NCBI RefSeq assembly: GCF_001552715.1
Contig: NZ_BCRS01000004.1
Location: 19,113 to 83,112, forward strand
DNA length: 64,000 nt
Source of the DNA: Mycolicibacterium vaccae NBRC 14118 = CIP 105934
Lineage (GTDB): Bacteria; Actinomycetota; Actinomycetes; Mycobacteriales; Mycobacteriaceae
Direction of reading: 5' to 3'
A model generated the notes under the pieces. That model was not told where the DNA came from. It made no database searches and was given only the letters and a program-made list of their open reading frames with translations. The position numbers were made by a program, and so were the translations under genes. Below are positions 1-8,466 of this stretch, in pieces (the stretch's first letter is position 1; every line of letters begins with the position of its first letter).

Positions 1-189
1 ATCGGACGGCAGGTGGTCTCGGGAGCCTGTTTCATCAACGCCCCCGTCGCTTCGGACGTCCGCATACCGTTCGGTGGCGCCAAACGCAGCGGGTTCGGCC
101 GGGAGTTGGCAGATGCGGGGATCCGCGAGTTCGTCAATGCCCGCACGTGGTGGACCAACCAGCAGACGGTCATCGGGACTGGCCGATGA
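1..189 (+). CDS. Aldehyde dehydrogenase, C-terminal fragment (5' end outside window)
   Basis: Reading frame 1 is open from the window edge to a TGA at 187-189 and gives 62 residues. The block PFGGAKRSGFGREL followed by GIREFVNARTWW is the conserved C-terminal end of NAD(P)-dependent aldehyde dehydrogenases, closest in style to succinate-semialdehyde dehydrogenases. This part forms the oligomerisation/C-terminal segment. The catalytic Cys and Glu lie upstream of the window, so substrate and cofactor cannot be judged. It is followed by a strong hairpin that probably terminates it. Confidence 0.9.
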   Translation: MGRQVVSGACFINAPVASDVRIPFGGAKRSGFGRELADAGIREFVNARTWWTNQQTVIGTGR

Positions 190-227
190 GCTGATTCCTC
201 GGGCTGCTTGGAAGAGCGGTTCACGAA

Positions 228-277
228 AACCTCCGGCGGGGTGCGACTCTCGAGCGATCCGCACCCCACCGGAGGTT
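228..277. terminator. Strong hairpin between convergent genes
   Basis: Two 18-base arms (228-245 and 260-277) pair at 17 of 18 positions around a 14-base loop. The left arm begins AACCTCCGG and the right arm ends CCGGAGGTT. It lies between the rightward aldehyde dehydrogenase and the leftward gene at 360-785, so it could terminate transcription from both sides. There is no long T tract, which is usual for mycobacterial terminators. Confidence 0.75.
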
Positions 278-359
278 CTCCTCACATCGAGGCAACGCCT
301 GTCACAAACGTCCTGCCTCGGTACTGCCAGGTGTTCCAGACCGGCGCATCCTCGGCGCT

Positions 360-785
360 CTACTCCTTGCTGTAGTCAGCCGAGTTCCAGACTTCGGGAC
401 GCATCGTGATCAACACCGCTTTGTCGGTGTAGTTCTCTGCGAGGTAGTCGTCCATTTCATCGTCGGACACATAGCGCCTGACGATCGGGAGAACATCTGC
501 GGACGTGGCACTTTCACGGATGGACGCAGGTCCGCCGACGGAGACGTAGCGATACGGGGTGGTCTCCTGCTGGACTGCAAGGGAGAATCGACCGCTTGCC
601 CGTATGCACCGCTCCTTCAAGGACCCGAGTTCGGTCCAGATCTCGATGTCGCCGGCCTCATCGAGTCGGTACCAGATGGGGACGGCCAGCGGCGGCTTGT
701 CCGTTCGCTCAATCGCGATGATCGCGACATGGTTGTCGCCCAGGAATTCTGTTCGTTCGGCGGCTGTCATCTTGAGATCTGTCAT
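360..785 (-). CDS. Pyridoxamine 5'-phosphate oxidase-fold protein
   Basis: A 141-residue protein beginning MTDLKMTAAERTEFL. The pattern of an early LGDNHVAIIAI strand, PIWYRLD, then SLAVQQETTPYRYVSVGG is that of the split-beta-barrel PNPOx/F420-dependent reductase family common in actinobacteria. These proteins bind FMN or F420 and usually act as small reductases or stress proteins; the cofactor cannot be read from sequence. The start at 785 is chosen because AGGAG lies about 8 bases upstream; the frame stays open further upstream but the extension is not protein-like. It is transcribed alone, convergent with the aldehyde dehydrogenase. Confidence 0.8.
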   Translation of the reverse strand: MTDLKMTAAERTEFLGDNHVAIIAIERTDKPPLAVPIWYRLDEAGDIEIWTELGSLKERCIRASGRFSLAVQQETTPYRYVSVGGPASIRESATSADVLPIVRRYVSDDEMDDYLAENYTDKAVLITMRPEVWNSADYSKE

Positions 786-1229
786 GGTCACACTCCTGTT
801 CGAAGGGCAGCTCACTGGTGGGATTCGGCGTCGTGAATCCCACCGGTGCACTACGGCTGGATGGTGCTGAACCCGGCTGCGGTTAGAACCTGACGAGGCC
901 GGCATCACGTTGGCGAGAGCACATTCCGGTGTTGAATCGGCAACCCGCAGTAGGAAGTTGAAACTCTCGATACGTCGCCCGCGAGTGGTTGCGTCGTCCT
1001 TTGAAAGGGAACCGACAGACCGACCCGCAGGTCCATCAGGATAGCATCGATGACACCACCAGAGCGTCCGGACGGAATGGCCGAAGGTTGGATATCGACT
1101 GTGTAGCAGGGCCAGTCGGATGCTTTGGTGATCCCGCCCACCGGGTTAGGCTTCAGGTCGGGTACCGCGTGACTCGCGGCGTCGAGCGTGGTGGACAAGG
1201 CGACGCCTGATGTGCGTCATAGGTCCGGA
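786..1229. other. 444-base gap with no convincing gene
   Basis: This stretch separates the PNPOx-fold gene from the PucR-type regulator, both on the minus strand. A minus-strand frame (905-1198) could start from TTG and encode 97 residues, but it matches no family I recognise and has no clear ribosome-binding site. The gap must hold the promoter of the 785 gene; I see no clear -10/-35 pair or long inverted repeat. Confidence 0.5.
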
Positions 1230-2747
1230 TCATGTCGATTGCGTGTCGTCCCAACCGCGCAGCAACACAAGCGCGGCCACGCGTTGCGAGTATGTCTGCA
1301 CGTCGGCGCCGACGAGCTGATCGATCTTCTTCAGGCGATGTCGAACGGTATTGGGGTGCGTATGCAACGTGGCGGCAGCCTCTTTGAGATCACCGCCGCA
1401 GTCGAGCCATGCCCGTAAGGTAGCCGCCAGAGGCGGTTTGCCCCGTGCGTCGGTGCGGAGCAGTTCGCGAAATGGTCTGTGCTGGAGGGGCGCAACGGCA
1501 GCAGCGGCACGCCGCAAGACGACTGTGTCCCACACTTCGTCGTAAGTTCCCACCGAACGACCGAGAGCGCACACGGCGTTCAGTGTCTCGGCAGCCTCCA
1601 GTCGGGCCGCCGGTAGTGAATCGTTGTCGGATATGGTGCTGCTAGCAGCCATCCGGCCTGGCGCGGATGTGCGTGCGAGATCACGAAGCCACTCCCACCC
1701 TCCGGGTCCAGATCGTTCCGGCACGATGGCGAATGTGAACCCATCGACATCCGCGAGCATCGGCTGCGGCCAGGACTTTTTACGGAAGAAGCTTCGCCAA
1801 ACGGCGACGTCGTCCGCCGGACTTGCCCTCGAGAGGCGCTGCAGTGCGACAACTCGTTTAGCGTGAGAAGGCAGCTCCCACTCACTGGGAGTCCCGAATC
1901 TTTCGCCACGTAGCGCAGCACGGATACTGGCGAGCGAGTGGCGTCCGGCCACGTCCCGGCTGGCATTGAGCTGAACCAGACTCAAGGCTGCCGCAGCTCC
2001 GGTTGTCGTCAGTTGCGTCTCCAACTGAGCATCAAGCGTGCCATCCCAAATCGCCCAGACGGAACCAACCGCCTGCCCACCCACGCGTAGAGGAACAACG
2101 AGACGCTGCAGGAACGTCGGCTCGAGTGCGGGCACGATGAACGGCCGTGCGTCATGCGCCAACCTCTTCAGCACGCCAGTGGCGCGCAATCGCCTCAATA
2201 CCGTCGGGGGCACCGCGCGACTCATGATCGTAGAGGTGCGTGCGCTGTCGACGTCGTCGGTGGTCGCCGAGTAGGCGACGACTCGACTGTGGGCGTCCTC
2301 GATGGTGACCGGTGCACCCAGAATGGCTGCGAAGGCGTCGGCCATCGCGAAAAGTCCCTGATGCACGGTCGATTCCGGATCCACTGTCACTTCATTGCGA
2401 TCCATCAGGCAGTGTACGAGCCAGGCCAGGTGGGACCACTCTACGTGTGTGGCGAGCTCAGCCAAGCTGACTCCCATTTCACGGCAGAGTGCATCCGTGC
2501 CTGCCGAGGCGACCTTGCGAACCACCACGACCCCAGCCCCCGACGACGCGGCAAGGGCTACCACCTCCGCTTGCTGTTCGGCGTTCGTCGCACTCGGTGC
2601 TGCAATTAACGAACCCCGTTGAGGTTGAGCCGAATCGCCATGAAAGTGAACTGACGAAACCGAAGCGCTGCGGCCGTACGAGACCACCGAGGCCACGCCC
2701 GCGGCCACCAACTCATTGAGGTCTACGCCACCGGTCACATGCTTCAT
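1230..2747 (-). CDS. PucR/CdaR-family transcriptional regulator
   Basis: A 505-residue protein. The last ~65 residues (LDCGGDLKEAAATLHTHPNTVRHRLKKI, then LVLLRGW) are the PucR C-terminal helix-turn-helix, with the hallmark HPNTVRHRL recognition helix. The middle part has the GAF/GGDEF-like architecture typical of CdaR/PucR proteins and there is an N-terminal effector-type domain. PucR proteins activate neighbouring catabolic operons in response to a pathway metabolite. The gene is divergent from the dadA-ridA pair across an 82-base gap, so control of amino-acid deamination is the simplest inference; it may also regulate itself. Confidence 0.88.
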   Translation of the reverse strand: MKHVTGGVDLNELVAAGVASVVSYGRSASVSSVHFHGDSAQPQRGSLIAAPSATNAEQQAEVVALAASSGAGVVVVRKVASAGTDALCREMGVSLAELATHVEWSHLAWLVHCLMDRNEVTVDPESTVHQGLFAMADAFAAILGAPVTIEDAHSRVVAYSATTDDVDSARTSTIMSRAVPPTVLRRLRATGVLKRLAHDARPFIVPALEPTFLQRLVVPLRVGGQAVGSVWAIWDGTLDAQLETQLTTTGAAAALSLVQLNASRDVAGRHSLASIRAALRGERFGTPSEWELPSHAKRVVALQRLSRASPADDVAVWRSFFRKKSWPQPMLADVDGFTFAIVPERSGPGGWEWLRDLARTSAPGRMAASSTISDNDSLPAARLEAAETLNAVCALGRSVGTYDEVWDTVVLRRAAAAVAPLQHRPFRELLRTDARGKPPLAATLRAWLDCGGDLKEAAATLHTHPNTVRHRLKKIDQLVGADVQTYSQRVAALVLLRGWDDTQST

Positions 2748-2829
2748 TGTACGAACAGCATCGAGATCAGTTGAGCCGTTGTCCGACTAGAACAGTCATG
2801 GACGGGAGGTTGGGCTGCACCATAGATCC

Positions 2830-4071
2830 ATGGATGGTCGACAGTTCGGACACCAGCAGCGGGTGGCTGTTATCGGCGCGGGCATGGTAGGACTCTGCAC
2901 GGCCTGGTACCTGCAGGAGCGTGGCGTCGACGTGACGGTGATCGATGCCGACGGTGTGGCGGCCGGCTCGAGTTGGGGCAACGCCGGGTGGCTCACGCCC
3001 AGTATCGCGACTCCGCTACCTGAGCCCGCCGTTCTCAAGTACGGCGTGCGGGCGTTGGTCAGTCATGCCTCGCCCGTTTATGTTCCGCCATCTGCCAATC
3101 CCCGTCTGATCCGATTTCTTCTGCAATTCGTGCGCAACAGCACAGCGCCACGGTGGCACAAGGCGATGCAGGCTCTGATCCCGCTCAACAGGGACGCACT
3201 GGCTGCATTCGACGAGATGGAAATCGATTCGGCGGAGAAGTCGGCGCCCGCAGCACCGTTCATCGCGGCGTACCGCACCACCGCGGACCGGAAGACACTT
3301 CTCGATGAGTTCGACGAGATCCGATCCGCCGGCCAGCACGTGAACTTCGAGGTCCTCGATGGCGATACTGCCCGGGCGGAGGAGCCCGCATTGTCGTCGG
3401 AAGTCAACGCGGCGATCAAGATCCTCGACGAGCGTTTCCTGAACCCCGCGGCGTACGTGCATGCCCTCGCCGATCAGGTCCGTGCGCGCGGAGCACGGAT
3501 CGTGACCGGACGGAGAGTCGACGAGATCCGTGATACCGGGACGGCCGTTGTGGTCGCGGGCGAGCAGTTCGACGCCGTGGTGGCCGCGACCGGTGCCCGG
3601 TTGAACACCTTGCTTCGCCCGTTCGGCGTCAGGCGCTTGGTCCAAGCGGGCCGCGGATACAGTTTTACCGTCAAGGTGGACCATCTCCCGAAGGGGCCGG
3701 TGTACTTCCCGACACAACGTGTGGCCTGTACGCCGGTGGGGGACCGGCTGCGTATCGCCGGGATGATGGAGTTCCGCGACGTGGACGCGCCCATGGACCC
3801 CCGTCGTATACACGTGTTGCGCAACGCCGCCAGCGAACTTTTGAACGGGGCGCACCTCGACGCTCGTGAGGATGAGTGGGTTGGGGCGCGTCCGTGCACC
3901 GCCGACGGGCTGCCTCTCATTGGCGGTACGTCGAGTCCGCGTGTCTTCGCCGCGGGTGGACACGGTATGTGGGGGATCACCCTGGGCCCCATAACCGGCA
4001 AGTTGTTGGCCGAGATGATCACCTCAGGCCGGACACCCGACGCGCTTCGCGCAGTCGATCCGCTTCGTTGA
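2830..4071 (+). CDS. dadA: D-amino-acid dehydrogenase-like FAD oxidoreductase
   Basis: A 413-residue DAO-fold flavoprotein. Residues 11-40 form the FAD-binding strand-helix-strand with VIGAGMVGL and a terminal acidic residue (VID). GSSWGNAGWL after it and the C-terminal GARPCTADGLPLIGG ... GHGMWGITLGP block are typical of DadA small subunits. DadA oxidises D-amino acids (classically D-alanine) to 2-imino acids and passes electrons to the respiratory chain. The RidA-type imine deaminase 14 bases downstream fits directly as the next step. The substrate is not provable; glycine/sarcosine or hydroxyproline oxidases share the fold. The start at 2830 has no good ribosome-binding site, so an internal GTG near 2861 is possible. 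Confidence 0.87.
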   Translation: MDGRQFGHQQRVAVIGAGMVGLCTAWYLQERGVDVTVIDADGVAAGSSWGNAGWLTPSIATPLPEPAVLKYGVRALVSHASPVYVPPSANPRLIRFLLQFVRNSTAPRWHKAMQALIPLNRDALAAFDEMEIDSAEKSAPAAPFIAAYRTTADRKTLLDEFDEIRSAGQHVNFEVLDGDTARAEEPALSSEVNAAIKILDERFLNPAAYVHALADQVRARGARIVTGRRVDEIRDTGTAVVVAGEQFDAVVAATGARLNTLLRPFGVRRLVQAGRGYSFTVKVDHLPKGPVYFPTQRVACTPVGDRLRIAGMMEFRDVDAPMDPRRIHVLRNAASELLNGAHLDAREDEWVGARPCTADGLPLIGGTSSPRVFAAGGHGMWGITLGPITGKLLAEMITSGRTPDALRAVDPLR

Positions 4072-4085
4072 CCAGAGAGAAGACC

Positions 4086-4472
4086 ATGACCGAACTCACC
4101 CGCATCGCCTCCGCAAGTGCTCCGGCCGCGATCGGACCGTATGTACAGGCTGTAGCTCATGCCGGACTGCTCTACTGTTCGGGGGCGCTACCGATCGACC
4201 CGAGCACGGGATCGATCGACGTGACCGACGCGGCGGACCAGGCGCGGCAATGTCTGAGGAACCTGACCGCGGTGTGCGCGGAGGCCGGCACCGGGCTGAA
4301 GCGTGCCGTGCGGACCACGATCTACACCACCGACCTGAGCGCGTTCGGGGCGATCAACGCCGTCTACGCGGAGTTCTTCGAAGGTGAGGTGCCCGCCCGC
4401 ACCACGGTCGAGGTCGCTGGACTGCCCCTTGGCGCAACCGTCGAGATTGACGCGATCGTCGCATTGGAATGA
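4086..4472 (+). CDS. ridA: RidA-family 2-iminobutanoate/2-iminopropanoate deaminase
   Basis: A 128-residue YjgF/YER057c/UK114 protein of normal family length. The active-site Arg is R105 (VPARTTVEV) and the C-terminal Glu is E120 (GATVEIDAI), the residues that bind and position the imino-acid carboxylate in RidA enzymes. It hydrolyses reactive 2-imino acids to 2-keto acids plus ammonia. It sits 14 bases after dadA, whose product is an imino acid, so the pair forms a two-step deamination unit. RidA also protects PLP enzymes from 2-aminoacrylate. Confidence 0.92.
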   Translation: MTELTRIASASAPAAIGPYVQAVAHAGLLYCSGALPIDPSTGSIDVTDAADQARQCLRNLTAVCAEAGTGLKRAVRTTIYTTDLSAFGAINAVYAEFFEGEVPARTTVEVAGLPLGATVEIDAIVALE

Positions 4473-4508
4473 CCAATCACGTTGTAGGCACGCGGATTCA
4501 GCGGGGGC

Positions 4509-4751
4509 GAAACTTTTGATGCGCGCAAGCCGGGGTGCGATCTCAGGCTCTCGATTGCAGAGCCGGGACCAGATGTGCAGCCGTTCCAGACTGATCACGG
4601 GCAGGCGGTGCTGCCTCTGCACAACGATATGCAGGATGCGGTGGACGGACAGGAAGTCGCCGCTGCCGAGGTCCACGAACACCGCGGTGCGCTCTTTGTG
4701 ACTCAGTTCCTTGCCGACTCGGTAGGCCAACTCCCACGCTAGTTGCTTTCG
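4509..4751 (-). pseudogene. Possible gene remnant downstream of pdxS
   Basis: Between ridA and pdxS the minus strand encodes a protein-like run (RKQLAWELAYRVGKEL ... TAVFVDLGSGDFLSVHRIL ... LPVISLERLHIWSRL) with high third-position GC. No ATG or GTG start with a ribosome-binding site precedes it in frame, and the frame runs on into ridA on the opposite strand. I do not recognise the family. It may be the decayed end of a gene once cotranscribed with pdxS, or an unusual small gene with a TTG start. Confidence 0.35.
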
Positions 4752-4800
4752 GCTACGTGGACCATGCTGGGGCTGCCCTCTCGGTGCCGGAAAGCGTTGT

Positions 4801-5703
4801 TTACCAGCCGCGTTCGGCGAGCCGATGCGGAACGGCGATGTCCTCGACGTTAATACCGACCATGGCCTCACCCAGTCCCCGCGATACCTTGGCCAGGACG
4901 TCGGCGTCGTCGTAGAAGGTGGCGGCCTTGACGATCGCCGCGGCGCGCGCGGCGGGGTCTCCGGACTTGAAGATGCCTGACCCGACGAAGACTCCCTCGG
5001 CGCCCAGCTGCATCATCATCGCGGCGTCGGCCGGAGTGGCGATGCCGCCAGCCGTGAACATCGTGACGGGCAGCTTGCCTGCGCGGGCAACATCGACCAC
5101 GAGGTCATACGGCGCCTGAAGTTCCTTTGCGGCGACGAACAACTCGTCCTCCGAAAGGGAGCCGAGCCTGCGAATCTCGCCAAGGATGGTGCGCATGTGC
5201 GTGGTCGCGTTGGAGACGTCGCCGGTGCCTGCCTCACCCTTGGAGCGGATCATCGCCGCGCCCTCGGTGATGCGCCGCAGCGCCTCGCCGAGACAGGTCG
5301 CGCCACACACGAAGGGGACGGTGAAGCGCCACTTGTCGATGTGGTTGGCGTAGTCGGCCGGGGTCAACACTTCGGACTCGTCGACGTAGTCCACTCCGAG
5401 ACTCTGCAGGATCTGCGCCTCGACGAAGTGACCGATGCGGGCCTTGGCCATCACCGGAATCGTGACCGCGGCCATGATTCCCTCGATCATGTCGGGATCG
5501 CTCATCCGTGAGACGCCACCCTGGGCGCGAATGTCTGCGGGCACGCGTTCGAGCGCCATCACCGCGACGGCGCCGGCGCCTTCGGCGATGCGCGCCTGCT
5601 CCGGGGTGACGACGTCCATGATGACGCCGCCCTTGAGCATTTCGGCCATGCCGCGCTTGACGCGGGCCGTGCCGGTCTGACTATCTTCCGAATCTGGCCG
5701 CAT
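4801..5703 (-). CDS. pdxS: Pyridoxal 5'-phosphate synthase lyase subunit PdxS
   Basis: A 300-residue (beta/alpha)8-barrel protein matching PdxS/SNZ along its whole length. D30 (VIMDVV), K87 (VMAKARIGH) and K155 ([10 protein letters not shown]) correspond to the catalytic Asp and the two Schiff-base lysines. PdxS makes PLP from ribose 5-phosphate, glyceraldehyde 3-phosphate and ammonia, the ammonia being supplied by the glutaminase PdxT. In M. tuberculosis, pdxS and pdxT lie in one operon; here no pdxT is present nearby, so PdxT must be encoded elsewhere or this is a second copy. The start at 5703 gives the usual N-terminal tail before [16 protein letters not shown]. Confidence 0.96.
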   Translation of the reverse strand: MRPDSEDSQTGTARVKRGMAEMLKGGVIMDVVTPEQARIAEGAGAVAVMALERVPADIRAQGGVSRMSDPDMIEGIMAAVTIPVMAKARIGHFVEAQILQSLGVDYVDESEVLTPADYANHIDKWRFTVPFVCGATCLGEALRRITEGAAMIRSKGEAGTGDVSNATTHMRTILGEIRRLGSLSEDELFVAAKELQAPYDLVVDVARAGKLPVTMFTAGGIATPADAAMMMQLGAEGVFVGSGIFKSGDPAARAAAIVKAATFYDDADVLAKVSRGLGEAMVGINVEDIAVPHRLAERGW

Positions 5704-5947
5704 GCCGCAAGTTTGTCGAACCGCTCAACGAGAATCGAACGGCTTACTGTCGGTCATTTCGCGGACATCTCTGACAAGTTGTCCACTCGCCCGCTTTCGG
5801 CGCCATGCGCCTTCAGGAGGCGAACGTGCGCGGTGCTGAGATGAACCGCGAGAAGCACCACGATCCGCGCCGAGAAACCACTCCGGAACGGGCTGCTCAA
5901 CCTTCGACCGGAACCGACACTACGGAAATGCACCGATCCGGTGCGCT

Positions 5948-6047
5948 GAGTTTCCGCGAGACGCCGAGGCTAGGGCGTGTCGGGTGCGTCCAGTGGCGGC
6001 GAGGAGTAGCCGGTGCTGTCCGGCGGCACTCCGGAATCGTCGGCGCC
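5948..6047. repeat. 100-base dispersed repeat, copy A
   Basis: This block matches 9678-9777 at 91 of 100 positions without gaps, in the same orientation. It covers the last 25 codons of the small protein at 5970-6110 and continues 22 bases past its stop codon. The shared part beyond the stop contains a short inverted repeat (in copy B GTTTC-CGC-GAAAC). Confidence 0.9.
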
Positions 6048-6110
6048 ACTCTCATCTGCCGCGTCGCGCAGCTTCTCCGGAGAGCTCTCGTCCCGTTCGG
6101 GTCCCGTCAT
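5970..6110 (-). CDS. 46-residue acidic/proline-rich small protein
   Basis: Encodes MTGPERDESSPEKLRDAADE followed by an ADDSGVPPDSTGYS... tail ending in PDTP. It has no membrane segment or signal peptide and is predicted to be disordered and acidic. GGAGG lies just upstream of two consecutive ATG codons, so the start is 6110 or 6113. The function is unknown. The C-terminal ~25 residues recur almost unchanged at 9700-9774, where the N-terminal part is different. I infer a mobile or conserved C-terminal tail of a small mycobacterial family, but this needs a database search. Confidence 0.55.
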   Translation of the reverse strand: MTGPERDESSPEKLRDAADESGADDSGVPPDSTGYSSPPLDAPDTP

Positions 6111-6305
6111 CATGACCTCCATCGTCGGATCGTCGTTCTGTACCCGGCGGCGACGGTGTGAAACGGTGGGTCCGCCATCGGCCACGGCAAACCGCGGCGG
6201 ACGGGAGCGCGGCGCGGCGACCGTGGGCCGGGGGCCCGGGGGCCTCGACACGTCGGTATGGGATCGACCGCGCCGGCGATCGGCACGCTGCTATGGCTGC
6301 GGCTT

Positions 6306-6428
6306 TCAGTCCGCGGCCACCACGGTGGGCGCATAGGCCTGATGCCCCAGTTCGGCCTGCCGTGCGAGCACCGTATCGAATGCCGTGCCATCATGGCTGG
6401 CACCGTGCACCAGGACGTATGTGGACAT
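6306..6428 (-). pseudogene. Truncated alpha/beta-hydrolase (N-terminal 40 residues)
   Basis: Starts MSTYVLVHGASHDGTAFDTV and reaches LGHQAYAPTVVAAD before a stop. This is the first beta-strand and HG oxyanion motif of EstA/salicylate-esterase-like alpha/beta-hydrolases, which are normally about 230-280 residues. The following sequence in any minus frame does not continue the fold (no nucleophile elbow, Asp or His). An AGAGGG ribosome-binding site precedes the ATG, so it looks like a formerly functional gene cut by a deletion. Confidence 0.6.
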
Positions 6429-6671
6429 GGGCACCCTCTCGGTCGACATGCTTGCGTCAGATGGAACGCAAGGCGCACCAGGAGCATTCATTCACCTGAT
6501 CGTGCAGCAGACCTGACTCGTGAGCGGCCGGACGGCTCCGCCACCGGAACCCCCTTGGTGCTTCCCCGTGCGCCAGTGAACCATCTTGGCCAGCTCTGTC
6601 GCCCAGATCAGCGAGATGAGGCGCAGATCGGTATTGAACCGGTGCCGGTGCCGGGGCCGTAGCCTGGGCTC

Positions 6672-7589
6672 GTGATCGCATCCCGTCGCGCCTCGGGCCG
6701 CGAGGGCGTCCGGTGGCGCGAGCGGAGCCCACTCGTGCGTCGGGTGCGCCTCTGGCGTACGCGGAGACCACGCACGTTCCGCGAGAAGGTCCGCTACAAG
6801 ATGCTGCGCGACCACCGCCCGCTGGTGGTGACCTTCGCCGACAAGGCGGCAGTACGTGACTACGTCACCACGGTGATTGGTGCACAGTACCTTCCACGGG
6901 TGTATGCGATCCTCGATGACCCCGCCGCATTACGCGAGGTGCGCCTGCCCGACTCCTACGTGGTGAAGCCGACCCACGGCAGCGGCGCGGCCATCATCGT
7001 TTCCGGCCATGCACCCAAGGACGCGCGCCTGCCCACCGAGCCCCGGAGTTGGGAATACCGGCACGTGCGTCCCGAGTCCGCACCTCGCGAGGACGTCGTC
7101 AGCATCGCGCAGGGTTGGGTCGCACAGCTTTACGGCCAGGGGCCGAACCGGGAGTGGGTGTACGGGCAGATGCCACGGCGCATCATCGTCGAGGAGATGC
7201 TCACCGGCGCCGACGGCGGAGTTCCCGACGACTACAAGTTCTTCGTCTTCCACGGGCGGTGCGCGTTCATCGAGGTCGACTCCGGACGATTCGGCCCGCG
7301 CACTCAGGACTTCTTCCGACCGGATTGGGAGCACCTGCCGCTCAGCGGCGGAGCGCCGTGGGCCGATCCCAGCCCCGTCAGGCCCGCCCGCCTGAGCGAG
7401 ATGATCGACCTGGCCGAACGGCTCGGCGCTGACACTGATTTCGTTCGCGTTGATCTATACGACGTTGCCGGACGCATCGTGTTCGGCGAGCTGACCAGTT
7501 TCCCCGCCGGAGGTGACAGCCCGTTCGACCCCGAGTCGTTCAACGAGGATTTCGGGCGGCCATGGACTGTTCCGCGGCGTTATCGATGA
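6672..7589 (+). CDS. TupA-type ATP-grasp protein
   Basis: A 305-residue protein with a GTG start. DSYVVKPTHGSG near residues 95-105 carries the nucleotide-contacting Lys (K99) and glycine loop. RRIIVEEML, DDYKFFVFHGRC and the late FVRVDLYDVAGRIVFGELTSFPAGG (Arg/Asp/Glu metal-ATP site) are the ATP-grasp TupA signature. TupA-like proteins join glutamate or similar groups onto cell-wall polymers in Gram-positives and are often found with glycosyltransferases. Here the neighbours give no surface-polysaccharide context, so the substrate is unknown. It lies 46 bases upstream of the cyclase gene and may be cotranscribed with it. Confidence 0.75.
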   Translation: MIASRRASGREGVRWRERSPLVRRVRLWRTRRPRTFREKVRYKMLRDHRPLVVTFADKAAVRDYVTTVIGAQYLPRVYAILDDPAALREVRLPDSYVVKPTHGSGAAIIVSGHAPKDARLPTEPRSWEYRHVRPESAPREDVVSIAQGWVAQLYGQGPNREWVYGQMPRRIIVEEMLTGADGGVPDDYKFFVFHGRCAFIEVDSGRFGPRTQDFFRPDWEHLPLSGGAPWADPSPVRPARLSEMIDLAERLGADTDFVRVDLYDVAGRIVFGELTSFPAGGDSPFDPESFNEDFGRPWTVPRRYR

Positions 7590-7635
7590 CGCCCTGCGCG
7601 GTCGGTCGACTGCGACCACCCGTCATAATCGCGAC

Positions 7636-8466
7636 ATGACCGTGGCGCTGTCGATCGTGGTCCTGCTCGAGGCGGCCGGGCTGATCACGCTCGCTGTGTT
7701 GTTGGTCGTGTCGCGGCGGTCGTTGGCGTCGACGCGCCGCGCACTGGAGCGCGAGCGCCGCCGGGACGAGAAACCCCGCCGCACGCGGAAGCCGAGGGGA
7801 GTGGCACCGCTGGCCGTCAAGACGGTGATGCACACCGTGCAGACCGCGGATGCGATCGTCCGCAAGACCCTCGGCGGTTCGGTGCGCAGCTCGATCGACG
7901 ATCTGGCGGGCTGGGCGCGAATCGAACGACCCGACCTCGCGCGCGTCGTGTCCGCGGACGGTCGGGTCGTTCTGATGTTCTCCGACATCGAGGGCTCCAC
8001 CGAACGCAATGCGGCGCTGGGTGACCGCGAGTGGGTGCAGCTGCTGGAGCGGCACAACACGCTGATCGGCGATTGCGTGGCCGACCACCACGGCCACGTG
8101 GTGAAAACCCAGGGCGACGGCTTCATGGTCGCGTTCGCCGAGCCGGTCGACGCGGTCCGCTGCTGTGTGGCCGTGCAGCGGGCGCTGCGCCAGAACCTCG
8201 ACCGCTGGGATGGCATCCGGGTGCGGATGGGTGCGCATGTCGGCACATCGGTGCGGCGCGGGGAGGACCTCTTCGGCCTCGACGTCGTCATCGCGTCACG
8301 GGTGGCCGACCTCGCCGACGGCGCACAGATCCTCGTCACCGAGGCAGTGCGGGAGTCAGTCGGCGACCAGGACGACATCAGCTTCACCGGGCCAGAAAGC
8401 CTGGAGCTCAAGGGCTTACCTGGTACCCAGACAGTCTACGCCGTGAATTACCTGCCCGGAGCGTAG
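7636..8466 (+). CDS. Membrane-anchored class III adenylate cyclase
   Basis: A 276-residue protein: one transmembrane segment (about 4-26), a basic linker, and a class III cyclase domain (about 105-270). Metal-binding D117 (FSDIEGST) and D161 (TQGDGF), adenine-specifying K157 and D211 (EDLFG), and the transition-state Arg R222 (IASRV) are all visible. The position usually filled by Asn five residues after the FG motif is V218, so the catalytic Asn is missing. It would make cAMP at the inner membrane face, perhaps with reduced rate or different control. The long upstream frame is ignored because the ATG at 7636 gives a membrane anchor. The 3' end overlaps the convergent monooxygenase gene by 19 bases. 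Confidence 0.85.
   Translation: MTVALSIVVLLEAAGLITLAVLLVVSRRSLASTRRALERERRRDEKPRRTRKPRGVAPLAVKTVMHTVQTADAIVRKTLGGSVRSSIDDLAGWARIERPDLARVVSADGRVVLMFSDIEGSTERNAALGDREWVQLLERHNTLIGDCVADHHGHVVKTQGDGFMVAFAEPVDAVRCCVAVQRALRQNLDRWDGIRVRMGAHVGTSVRRGEDLFGLDVVIASRVADLADGAQILVTEAVRESVGDQDDISFTGPESLELKGLPGTQTVYAVNYLPGA

Noticed and set aside
905..1198. 97-codon minus-strand frame in the PNPOx-PucR gap
   Set aside because: TTG start only, no ribosome-binding site and no family resemblance; kept only as a note in the gap entry.
5704..5969. Possible riboswitch or regulatory RNA upstream of pdxS
   Set aside because: No conserved riboswitch core or strong hairpin could be recognised in this gap.
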